Notes under the pieces: generated by a model
Database searches by the model: none
Seen by the model: only the letters and a program-made list of their open reading frames with translations
Told to the model about the DNA's origin: nothing
Assembly (NCBI RefSeq): GCF_001544615.1
Contig: NZ_FCNV02000003.1
Span: 372,001-436,000 of the forward strand
Direction: 5' to 3'
DNA length: 64,000 bases
From: Caballeronia concitans
GTDB taxonomy: Bacteria; Pseudomonadota; Gammaproteobacteria; Burkholderiales; Burkholderiaceae
Program-made: the position numbers and the translations under genes
Part shown: positions 8,492 through 15,897 of the stretch, piece after piece
Position numbering within the stretch: position 1 is the first letter of the stretch
Layout of the letters: each line of letters starts with the position of its first letter

Positions 8492-9841
8492 ATGGTCACA
8501 CTCATTAGCTGTTTTTCCGACCGCCACGCGACGTATTCGCGCGACAACCACGCCGCATTCTGCCGCCATACGCGGGCGGTTCACCGTGGCGAGCCGATAT
8601 CGAGCAGCGCCGATTCGCTCGAACTCGGCGTGCTCTTCAAGTATCAGATGATCAGCGATCGCCTGGCGCAAGCTGCCGAGGGCGAGCTTCTGATATTCGC
8701 GACCGAGAACGCGCTCTTCGTGCGCTTCGCGGATTTCGAGCAAATCATGGCTGGACGCGACAGCCTCGTGACGAACGGTTTTTTTGGCATCAACACGGAT
8801 ATGTTCGTTATCCGAAATAACGATGCGAACCGTCGCATAGTGCGAGGCATGGCTGCGCGATGCCGCGAGTTCTATCGATACGGCGAGTTCGTGACCGAGG
8901 AAGCGTTGCTCGAAGCGTTTCCGTTGGTATCGGATGTGGAGTTGGTCAACGGCGTGATTCCGATTGCATCGATGTGGTCGGGGCAGCATCCTGATCTTCG
9001 CGGGACGCCGATCATTGCGGTATCGCTGGTTTTCACGCCACGCCTGTATAGCAAGTACGGTCCGCGCTGGCGAGCTGTCTTCGCGCGCCATCTGAATGAG
9101 TGCCACGCGTTGGACCGGACTGTCTTCGATGTTGCGCCGCCCGAGCCTGCCTACACGGAGCCGCTGACGGTGTATCAACCGGGCAGGCCGATTGCGTTGG
9201 TCATGCTGTACACGCCGAACATCGCGGGCTATGCGCGCTTTGGAGAGGCGAACTTGCGCGCCTATTGCGAACGTAATGGCTACACGTTGTATCAGTATCG
9301 CGATGTGCCTGCTGATTTCCCGCGAGAGGCGTGCGGCAACTGGTCGAAGCCGTTTCTGTTGGACAAGCATTTGCCGAACCACGAGTGGGTGTTCTGGGTG
9401 GATGCCGATATTCTCGTGATGCATCCCGAGGTGAAGCTGGAACAGTTCATGGAAGGTCGCGAACGCGTGCTGACGGCGGACATTTGCGGCTGGCGCTTCA
9501 ACTCTGGCGTAATGGGTTACGCCAACACGGAGGCAAATAGGAATGTGATTCGAAGCGTGCTAGCGCGCGTGCTGGAAATGGAGGATGTGAGGTACACGTT
9601 CTCGAGCCAGGGCGACCAGTTTTATTTTATGGAGCAGATGATTTCACACGGCTTGTGCCCCGACCCAGACTCACCCTCACTCATCAGCTTCAACGCGTTG
9701 AATACGCCGTGGTACTTCGCGACCCCGGAAACGTTCATGTGCCACTTCCACGGCTTGAGTACGGAGTTGCGGATGTTGTTCATGTCGATGCACGCAGTAC
9801 CCGAAGGCGGATTCGAGTGGATAGAACACCAACAACGCTAG
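8492..9841 (+). CDS. Two-domain glycosyltransferase, GT34/GMA12-MNN10-like
   Basis: 449 residues. The C-terminal half (about 225-449) holds the catalytic domain: ALVMLYTPNIAGYARFGEAN, the metal-binding D-x-D in WVFWVDADILVMHP near residue 308, FNSGVMGYAN and GDQFYFMEQM. The N-terminal half (1-220) looks like a degenerate copy of a similar fold (LISCFSDRHATYSRDNH, then NGFFGINTDMFVIRNN). GT34 enzymes move galactose, mannose or xylose. No signal peptide or membrane segment. It stands alone on the plus strand, followed by an intergenic repeat, so its link to the glycan cluster is only proximity. Confidence 0.75.
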   Translation: MVTLISCFSDRHATYSRDNHAAFCRHTRAVHRGEPISSSADSLELGVLFKYQMISDRLAQAAEGELLIFATENALFVRFADFEQIMAGRDSLVTNGFFGINTDMFVIRNNDANRRIVRGMAARCREFYRYGEFVTEEALLEAFPLVSDVELVNGVIPIASMWSGQHPDLRGTPIIAVSLVFTPRLYSKYGPRWRAVFARHLNECHALDRTVFDVAPPEPAYTEPLTVYQPGRPIALVMLYTPNIAGYARFGEANLRAYCERNGYTLYQYRDVPADFPREACGNWSKPFLLDKHLPNHEWVFWVDADILVMHPEVKLEQFMEGRERVLTADICGWRFNSGVMGYANTEANRNVIRSVLARVLEMEDVRYTFSSQGDQFYFMEQMISHGLCPDPDSPSLISFNALNTPWYFATPETFMCHFHGLSTELRMLFMSMHAVPEGGFEWIEHQQR

Positions 9842-9906
9842 CGACGCGCGCTGCGCGCTCAGCGAGCGCTGGTGTTGTCGAGCCCGGGGGCTCGCATGGG
9901 GTGAGT

Positions 9907-10082
9907 GCTCAGTGGGCGTGGAAGGTGATTCAAGGCTGATTCAAGCTGAGTGCCAACGTGGCTCTGCGAAGTGGCCATGCTTCCGATGCGTTGGCCCGAA
10001 AAGCTGCTTTCTTTGGTTACTTTCTTTGCAGCAGCAAAGAAAGTGACCCCCGCCCCGGGGAGGGGCACGCCAATAGACCGAC
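9907..10082 (+). repeat. Dispersed intergenic repeat, copy A (inverted relative to copy B at 62546)
   Basis: About 175 nt matches the reverse complement of 62546-62722. Shared blocks include CTCAGTGGGCG, GGAAGGTGATTCA, CAAGCTGAGTGCCAACGTGG and GACCCCCGCCCCGGGGAGGG. It contains a near-perfect 15-bp stem (10015-10048; TTTCTTTGC, AGCA, GCAAAGAAA). A short CCCGGG hairpin sits just before it at about 9880. It lies directly after the GT34-like gene, so it may act in 3'-end formation. The rest of the 9842-10157 gap holds nothing else I can name. Confidence 0.85.
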
Positions 10083-10157
10083 GCGATAAAACCAGCACAG
10101 GACCGCCGCTTGCTGGACACCGAAAGCGAATAAACGGCGACAAGGAAGGAGGTCACC

Positions 10158-10343
10158 ATGACGCAGGAACCGCGTACAACATCCGACGATATGGATGAAC
10201 CGCTGAGCGGTGCGACCCCATCCAGCGACACGCGCCAGCAAAACCTTGACGCAAAAGAAAAGCAAACCCACGAAGCGAGCGAAAACGCGCTGCCTTCGTC
10301 GCAGGACAAGAACCCGATCCCGCCCGACTCGACCCGCCGCTAA
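10158..10343 (+). CDS. Small hydrophilic, probably disordered protein (61 aa)
   Basis: The ATG follows a very strong ribosome binding site, AAGGAGG, with 5-nt spacing. The product is rich in Ser, Thr, Gln, Asp, Glu, Lys and Pro, has no hydrophobic stretch, and ends PIPPDSTRR, so it is likely unstructured. It sits 17 nt before the Csp-like copper protein and is probably co-transcribed with it. Function unknown; stress- or metal-linked expression is a guess from context. Confidence 0.7.
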   Translation: MTQEPRTTSDDMDEPLSGATPSSDTRQQNLDAKEKQTHEASENALPSSQDKNPIPPDSTRR

Positions 10344-10360
10344 TGCACGGAGCCATTCCG

Positions 10361-10678
10361 ATGAGTGATTACATCGATTGCATCGCCGCCTTGGATCGTT
10401 GCGCCGCCGCGTGCAACAACTGCGCGTCCGCGTGCATAGCGGAGGGCCATCTTCCGGAGATGGAGAAGTGCATCCGTCTGGACCTCGACTGCGCGGCGCT
10501 CTGCCGCTTCACGTCCGAGTCGCTTGCGCGCGACACGCAATTCATGCGCGACTTCTGCGACCTGTGCGCGCGAATCTGCGATGCATGCGCCGATGAATGC
10601 AGCCGTCATCCCGCGGATCACTGTCAGGCGTGCAGCGACGCGTGCCGCCGCTGCGCCGAACTGTGCCGCGCGATGTAG
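10361..10678 (+). CDS. Four-helix-bundle copper-binding protein, DUF326/Csp family
   Basis: 105 residues from the ATG at 10361 (GGAG 8 nt upstream); an ATG at 10343 overlapping the previous stop is less likely. Cysteines recur in the C-x2-3-C pattern of cytosolic copper storage proteins: CAAACNNCASAC, CIRLDLDCAALC, CDLCARICDACADEC, CQACSDACRRCAELC. In this family a four-helix bundle lined with Cys stores many Cu(I) ions. No signal peptide, so a cytoplasmic Csp3-like role is expected. Confidence 0.85.
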   Translation: MSDYIDCIAALDRCAAACNNCASACIAEGHLPEMEKCIRLDLDCAALCRFTSESLARDTQFMRDFCDLCARICDACADECSRHPADHCQACSDACRRCAELCRAM

Positions 10679-10681
10679 CAC

Positions 10682-11038
10682 TCATGCCGCATCGGGCGAT
10701 CTTTTCCACGCGAGACTGCGAGCGCGCACGCGCCTGACTGGTCTCGCGTTCTGACGTTTGCGCACGAGTGTGCGGACCGCGCGAGCGAGGGCTAAATCGA
10801 TCGCGCCTCGCCAGTCGCGTGCAATCGATGTCGCGACGACCTTTTGCTCGCGAGTTACTTGCAATTCCACCTGGCATCGTTTGTCGACGCCGCCGCGCGG
10901 GCCGTTGATGTCCGACAGACTAACGGTCGCCTTCGAAATGAGCCACGCGAGCCGGCGAAACGCGAATTCGGTGCGTGCCCTTGCAAGTTCGTGCATGGAA
11001 ATGCCTTCGGGATCGCGCGACTTGAACAAGAGTTTCAT
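10682..11038 (-). CDS. HPF/RaiA-like ribosome-associated protein
   Basis: 118 residues from the ATG at 11038, preceded by GGAGG with 5-nt spacing. The predicted fold is beta-alpha-beta3-alpha: an opening strand (MKLLFKSRDPEG), a helix (ARTEFAFRRLAWLI), two strands (ATVSLSDING, CQVELQV) and a helix (AIDLALARAVRTLVRKRQN). This matches the sigma-54 modulation/HPF fold that binds the 30S subunit in stressed cells. The basic tail (RRVRARSLAWKRS) fits RNA binding. Sequence identity to canonical HPF looks low, so the call rests on fold and layout. Confidence 0.6.
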   Translation of the reverse strand: MKLLFKSRDPEGISMHELARARTEFAFRRLAWLISKATVSLSDINGPRGGVDKRCQVELQVTREQKVVATSIARDWRGAIDLALARAVRTLVRKRQNARPVRRVRARSLAWKRSPDAA

Positions 11039-11116
11039 GGATGCCTCCGTGTTGAAGATGAGTCCAGCGTACGGACAGGACGGCATCGTAAAAAGCAGCA
11101 TCATTCGAAGCAGCAC

Positions 11117-11133
11117 TTCGTAAAAACCGAACT
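11117..11133. repeat. 17-bp direct repeat, copy 1 (3' edge of the LysR gene)
   Basis: TTCGTAAAAACCGAACT is repeated exactly at 12049-12065. This copy ends on the stop codon of the LysR-type gene; the second lies 35 nt before its start. Confidence 0.9.
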
Positions 11134-12014
11134 CAAACACCTGCACTCGCGAGCACGCGTTGCGTCAGCGGATGATGCCGCCCGCGCCGCGACACGATGG
11201 CATGTACTTCCTCCTTCACTTCGGGCGAACGTCCGAGCCAGCGAAGCCCGCGCAGCAGCGGCACATCGCCCGCGCCGAATTCCGCGAGCGGAAACACGCC
11301 GAGGCCGCGCGCACCGAACACCGCCATGAGCGCACTGTCCTCGAATTCGCCGACGACACGCGGCGTAATGCGCTGCGATTCGAGCCAACGATCGAGCCGC
11401 GCGCGCAACGATGAATGACCGGTTGGAAGAAGGATAGGCAGCGAAGCAAGGCTGTCGGGGAAGTGATCGATGGCGCTCTTGCGCACGATCGACGCCGGAC
11501 CGTACCAGTCCACCGGCGATGCAATCAGCCGTTCGCTCGTGAGCCGCATGTTCTGGTTATGCGGTGCGGGCTGGCTTGCGAGCACGAGATCGAGGCGATG
11601 CAGCGCGAGTTCGCCGAGGAGTTCGTCGGTTTCGCCTTCGTGACAAAGGAGACGCAGCGAGGGATCGCCGAGCACGGGCGATAGCAGCGCCTGGGCGGCG
11701 AGCTTCGAAATGCCATCGGAGAGGCCGACCGCAAAGCGCGCAATCGTGCCGCTCGCGGCTTCGCGCACTTCGTCGTGAATCACTTGGCCGATCTGAAAGA
11801 TCTCTTCGGCGCGCGCGAATGCCGCCTGGCCGGCCTCGGTCATCGTCACGCCGCGACCGGCGGGCTTGAGCAATTGATGGCCGAGCGATTTTTCCAGTTC
11901 CCGCACTTGTGCGCTGATGGTCTGCACGGCCATGTCGAGCCGCTCTGCGGCGCGAGCGAAGCCGCCTTCTTTCACGACGACCCAGAAATAATGCAAGTGC
12001 CGGTAGTTGAGCAT
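11133..12014 (-). CDS. LysR-type regulator, NhaR-like
   Basis: 293 residues. The N-terminal winged helix starts [20 protein letters not shown], the typical NhaR opening, followed by [20 protein letters not shown]. The effector-binding domain spans about 90-290. NhaR activates sodium/proton antiporter and osmotic-stress genes. It is divergent from terC with about 130 nt between starts, the normal arrangement for a LysR regulator and its target. No NhaA gene is in the window. The gene is bracketed by an exact 17-bp direct repeat. Confidence 0.82.
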   Translation of the reverse strand: MLNYRHLHYFWVVVKEGGFARAAERLDMAVQTISAQVRELEKSLGHQLLKPAGRGVTMTEAGQAAFARAEEIFQIGQVIHDEVREAASGTIARFAVGLSDGISKLAAQALLSPVLGDPSLRLLCHEGETDELLGELALHRLDLVLASQPAPHNQNMRLTSERLIASPVDWYGPASIVRKSAIDHFPDSLASLPILLPTGHSSLRARLDRWLESQRITPRVVGEFEDSALMAVFGARGLGVFPLAEFGAGDVPLLRGLRWLGRSPEVKEEVHAIVSRRGRHHPLTQRVLASAGV

Positions 12015-12048
12015 CGATAATCTCCATCGAATGGCAATTCTTGTGCGG

Positions 12049-12065
12049 TTCGTAAAAACCGAACT
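12049..12065. repeat. 17-bp direct repeat, copy 2 (upstream edge of the LysR gene)
   Basis: Exact copy of 11117-11133, same orientation, located in the NhaR-like/terC divergent promoter region. It may be a boundary of an inserted segment or a duplicated operator. Confidence 0.9.
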
Positions 12066-12144
12066 TTCCGTTCGATTATCGCTGATTTTTTCGGCGTCTC
12101 GGCTTGACGATGATGACGATTCATCGCACATCGTCGAACTGCTC

Positions 12145-12963
12145 ATGGACTATCTTCTTTCCCTCGCCGCCGATCCTGCTGTCTGGGCCGCACTCGTCAC
12201 GCTCATCGCGATGGAAGTGGTGCTGGGCATCGACAATCTCGTGTTCATTTCCATTCTCACCAACAAGTTGCCGGAGCACCGGCGCGCGCGTGTTCAGCGC
12301 CTTGGCATCATGCTCGCGCTCGTCATGCGGCTTGCGTTGCTGGGCACCGTTGCGTGGATCGCACGTTTGACGCAACCCGTGTTTTCTGTGTTCGATCACG
12401 CGTTCTCTTGGCGCGATCTCATCCTGCTGGCGGGCGGGCTGTTCCTCGTGTGGAAGGCAACGATAGAAATGCATCATCACGTGCGAAAAGATTCGCAAGG
12501 TGAGGGCGTCCTGTCGAAAGTGGGGACGATTACAGCGGGGGCGGCCATAGGACAGATTCTGCTGCTGGATCTCGTGTTCTCGGTCGACAGCATCATCACC
12601 GCAGTCGGCATGACCGAGCATTTGCCGATCATGTTCATCGCGGTGATCTTCGCGGTGGCTACGATGCTGTTCGCTGCGCAACCGCTGTCGCGATTCATCG
12701 AACGTAATCCAACCGTTGTCACGCTTGCGCTCAGCTTCCTGCTTGTAATCGCGATGACGTTGATCGCCGAAGGCTTCGGCACGCACGTGCCCAAGGGCTA
12801 TATCTATGCCGCGATGGGATTTGCAGGTTTTGTCGAGGCATTGAATCTGCTGTCGCGCAGCGGGCGAAGGAAGCGGGAAGGGCTCATGGCCAAGGGCGAG
12901 ATATCCACAGTTTCAGTGAACAAGGCTGTGGACAAGCCTGGGACCGGGACATTATCCGCTTGA
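12145..12963 (+). CDS. TerC/YgdQ family integral membrane protein
   Basis: 272 residues starting [17 protein letters not shown]. The signature [20 protein letters not shown] is at residues 26-45, and a second conserved site, [14 protein letters not shown], is near residue 140; both place acidic residues in membrane helices. Seven or more hydrophobic segments are visible. The family is linked to metal (tellurite, manganese) handling and export. A start at 12007 would extend through the divergent regulator's promoter and is unlikely. The C-terminal tail after the last helix is hydrophilic. Confidence 0.88.
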   Translation: MDYLLSLAADPAVWAALVTLIAMEVVLGIDNLVFISILTNKLPEHRRARVQRLGIMLALVMRLALLGTVAWIARLTQPVFSVFDHAFSWRDLILLAGGLFLVWKATIEMHHHVRKDSQGEGVLSKVGTITAGAAIGQILLLDLVFSVDSIITAVGMTEHLPIMFIAVIFAVATMLFAAQPLSRFIERNPTVVTLALSFLLVIAMTLIAEGFGTHVPKGYIYAAMGFAGFVEALNLLSRSGRRKREGLMAKGEISTVSVNKAVDKPGTGTLSA

Positions 12964-13077
12964 ACCAGCAGAGAATTATTCAGCCCACGTTCGAATGCGC
13001 ACCCGCCCACTGAAGATGGAGTGAATTGCTGTTAGATTCCCACGCTTGTGCCACCGATTCGCAAGAAAGGAGCAAGC

Positions 13078-13305
13078 ATGAGACGCAAATCGTCAGGGGC
13101 GGCAGTGGTAGCGGTGCTGGTCGGTGTCGCGGTTGCTGTGACGCTCTATATCGCGAGCTTCGGCAAGTCATCGCACCATGCGCAAGATTCGTCAGCGGCC
13201 GGCCATGCGATTGCCACGCAAGATCTCTCTGCAAGCGATGCCGCATTCAGCGCTGCAACGACTGACTCGGCATCCGGCCCACGCGCACAGACCGCAGCGC
13301 GCTAA
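13078..13305 (+). CDS. Small single-span membrane protein (75 aa)
   Basis: ATG preceded by AAAGGAG with 6-nt spacing. An MRRKSS start is followed by one hydrophobic helix (AAVVAVLVGVAVAVTLYIASF), then a Ser/Ala/Thr/His-rich tail. Orientation by the positive-inside rule puts the tail in the periplasm. It precedes the GH15 gene by 76 nt on the same strand, so they may share a transcript. No function recognised. Confidence 0.65.
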   Translation: MRRKSSGAAVVAVLVGVAVAVTLYIASFGKSSHHAQDSSAAGHAIATQDLSASDAAFSAATTDSASGPRAQTAAR

Positions 13306-13381
13306 CTTACAAGAGACACGCGAAAAAACAGGAATATGACTTGCTTGAACGCTTGCCAAAGCCAAGCCGGAGCACGTCACG

Positions 13382-15226
13382 ATGGGCCACCCGTCCCAGC
13401 ACATTGCACACGCCGAGTTGCCCGTCGATGCGCGCGGCGTGATCGGCAACATGAAGACGTCCGCCCTCGTATCCATACGCGGCGCGATCGACTTCATGTG
13501 CTATCCGCGCATCGATTCCCCCACGCTTTTTGCTTCGCTGCTCGATAAGGAGCACGGCGGTGCATTTTCCATCGCGCCACGCGAAAGCGATGCGAACGTC
13601 AAGCAAATGTATCTGCCGGAGACGAACGTCCTGCTCACGCGCTTCATGACGGGCGAGGGCGTGTGCGAACTGCTCGACCTGATGCCGGTGCCGTCGTCCG
13701 AGGCGCGCGTCGACGACGTGCCGAACTGCGTGATGCGTATCGTGCGGCTGGTGTATGGACGCATGACGCTCGACGTGAAATGCGATCCGCGCTTCAACTA
13801 CGCACGCGCGAAACATACGGCGCATGCCGTGGAGAAGGGCGTCGAATTCAAGCCCGCCGATGATTTCCCGCCGATGCAATTGCGTGCGAGCGTGCCGCTT
13901 TCTATCGAAGACGATGGCGCACGCGCGGTGCTCGAGATGAACGAAGGCGATTCGGCGTGCTTCGCGCTGGGCGCCGTCGATGAAATGCCGAAGCTCGATT
14001 CCAAAGAGAAATTCGACGGCATGCTGAGCGAGACCATCGGCTTCTGGAAAGAGTGGTCGTCGCGTTCGACCTATCGCGGGCGGTATCGTGAAGTCGTATT
14101 GCGATCGGCGCTGACATTGAAACTACTCAGCTCCGATGAGTACGGTGCAATTGTCGCCGCGCCGACGTTCGGCTTGCCCGAAGCGCAAGACGGTTCGCGC
14201 CGCTGGGATTATCGCTTTACATGGATACGTGACGCCGCATTTTCCGTCTATGCGTTGTTGCGGCTCGGTTATACCGGCGAAGCGGAGCGCTTCATGCGAT
14301 GGATCGCCGAGCGCAATCGCGATTGCAGTTCGGATGGGTCGCTTAGCGTGATGTATGCGGTGGACGGCGAACAGGCAATGGAAGAAGCGGAGCTATCGAG
14401 TCTTGCGACATCGGTGCCGGGGCAAGTGTTTATCGGCAATGGCGCGCGTGACCAGACGCAACTCGATGTCTACGGCGCGCTGCTCGATTCGGTTTATCTC
14501 TACAACAAATACGGTGCGGCCATTTCTTATCAGGGCTGGCGGCATGTGACGCGCACTGTCGACTATGTCGTCGAGCATTGGCATGAAGCCGATCACGGCA
14601 TCTGGGAATTTCGCAACGGTACACGGCCATTGCTGCATTCGCGGCTGATGTGCTGGGTCACGGTTGATCGCGCATTGCGGCTTGCGCAGAAGCGTTCGTT
14701 GCCCGCGCCGCTGGCGACATGGTTCGAGACGCGGGACGATATTCATCGCGACATTCACGAGCAATTCTGGAGCGAGGACTTGCAGGCGTTCGTGCAGACG
14801 CCGGGATCATCGACTCTGGATGCATCGGCCTTGATGATGCCGCTCGTTCGCTTCATCGGTCCGAAAGATCCGCGCTGGACCGGCACGCTCGACGCGATCG
14901 GCCGCGAATTACGCGTGGATCCGCTGATTTTTCGCTATACGCGCGGCGATACGCTTGACGGCTTGCCGGGCATGGAAGGCGGCTTTAGCGCGTGTTCGTT
15001 CTGGTATGCGGAAGCGCTTGCGCGCGCGGGTCGCGTCGATGAAGGGCGGCTCGTCTTCGAGAAGATGCTGGCCTATGCGAACCACGTCGGGCTGTTCTCC
15101 GAAGAGGTTTCGACCAGTGGCGAGGCTATGGGCAACTTTCCTCAGGCGCTCACGCATCTGGCGCTCATCAGCGCGGCGTATCAACTGGATCGGGACTTGG
15201 ATCGGACGCATGTGGCTTGGACTTGA
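13382..15226 (+). CDS. Glycoside hydrolase family 15 (glucoamylase/trehalase-like)
   Basis: 614 residues. The N-terminal beta-sandwich (1-240) begins with the family's GVIGNMKTSALVSIRGAIDF. The (alpha/alpha)6 barrel holds RRWDYRFTWIRDAAFSVYAL, the acid-side region GARDQTQLDVYG, and the base-side FSEEVSTSGEAMGNFPQALTH near the end. GH15 enzymes release glucose from alpha-glucans; bacterial members also cleave trehalose. No signal peptide, so it probably acts on cytoplasmic glycogen-type glucans or trehalose in osmotic or reserve metabolism. Confidence 0.9.
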   Translation: MGHPSQHIAHAELPVDARGVIGNMKTSALVSIRGAIDFMCYPRIDSPTLFASLLDKEHGGAFSIAPRESDANVKQMYLPETNVLLTRFMTGEGVCELLDLMPVPSSEARVDDVPNCVMRIVRLVYGRMTLDVKCDPRFNYARAKHTAHAVEKGVEFKPADDFPPMQLRASVPLSIEDDGARAVLEMNEGDSACFALGAVDEMPKLDSKEKFDGMLSETIGFWKEWSSRSTYRGRYREVVLRSALTLKLLSSDEYGAIVAAPTFGLPEAQDGSRRWDYRFTWIRDAAFSVYALLRLGYTGEAERFMRWIAERNRDCSSDGSLSVMYAVDGEQAMEEAELSSLATSVPGQVFIGNGARDQTQLDVYGALLDSVYLYNKYGAAISYQGWRHVTRTVDYVVEHWHEADHGIWEFRNGTRPLLHSRLMCWVTVDRALRLAQKRSLPAPLATWFETRDDIHRDIHEQFWSEDLQAFVQTPGSSTLDASALMMPLVRFIGPKDPRWTGTLDAIGRELRVDPLIFRYTRGDTLDGLPGMEGGFSACSFWYAEALARAGRVDEGRLVFEKMLAYANHVGLFSEEVSTSGEAMGNFPQALTHLALISAAYQLDRDLDRTHVAWT

Positions 15227-15464
15227 TCGAGTGAGACTTTCTCATTGTCTCGGCGACATTGCTTGACAGCACCAAGTGCGCCGCGCGCGCGGGCGTTTTC
15301 CATGGTGATGTCGAAGGTATCCGTAAGCATCGCCTGCGCGATCTTTTTCGCATGCTCCGGCATCGAACGTAGTGCTCAAAGGTGTGCCGGCTGCTGCGAA
15401 ACGCGCGCGCGACGGCTTCGACCGATCGCAGGGACTTGCCCGAATAGATCAACCGACAATGCAT
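15181..15464 (-). pseudogene. Possible frameshifted small gene coupled to the 81-aa gene
   Basis: An ATG at 15464 overlaps the stop of the preceding 81-aa gene as TGATG. The first frame reads MHCRLIYSGKSLRSVEAVAR and a helix up to FEHYV. Coding character then moves to another frame that reads MPEHAKKIAQAMLTDTFDIT and NARARGALGAVK, ending at 15181. A missing base near 15365 would join them into a product of about 94 aa. The alternative is an independent 60-aa gene starting at 15363. Family unknown. Confidence 0.35.
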
Positions 15465-15709
15465 CAATACGGCGCGGCATGTTCCTGTGCGAACGCATAG
15501 CCCGCGCGCCATGCGCTGTGCAGATCGGTGCCGGGCGCATAGGAATTCACCGCGCGCGCCGGTGCTTTGTCGGCTAGCGACGGCTCGATGCGCGACTGGT
15601 AAGCAAGCTCGCCAAGGCGAAAGGCTTGCGTGAGAGCGATGGTGTCGGCGGTCTTGTTCATAGTGGCGGGCGAGAAAGGCTCCGGTTGTAAGTGGTCGAA
15701 TTGGAGCAT
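15464..15709 (-). CDS. Small hypothetical protein (81 aa; 65 aa if started at 15661)
   Basis: Two ATGs are possible. The one at 15709 has AAGG about 7 nt upstream; the one at 15661 (MNKTADTIALTQAF) has no good ribosome binding site. The product is soluble and mostly helical (AFRLGELAYQSRIEP, LHSAWRAGYAFAQEHAAPY). No motif known to me. It appears to be the first gene of a small minus-strand unit. The 188 nt upstream to the hydrolase gene hold no gene. Confidence 0.5.
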   Translation of the reverse strand: MLQFDHLQPEPFSPATMNKTADTIALTQAFRLGELAYQSRIEPSLADKAPARAVNSYAPGTDLHSAWRAGYAFAQEHAAPY

Positions 15710-15897
15710 TCCGTGCCTTATTCGAAGCTTAAGCGGTGGCGGGCGCGAGGCCGAAGTTGTACTTCAGACGATCCAGTTCATTATTTGACATAACATAAAT
15801 TAGCAACATTTCGTTAGCCGCTTCAAACACCGGTTGGATGAAACTCGCCACCAAATGCGCCTGAGCGCAAAAGATGACGAGCCCCAACCGACGTTGT

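Noticed and set aside
12015-12144. Possible manganese (yybP-ykoY) riboswitch before terC
   Set aside because: TerC genes often carry one, but the 130-nt leader has no recognisable conserved loops and is shared with the divergent regulator's promoter.
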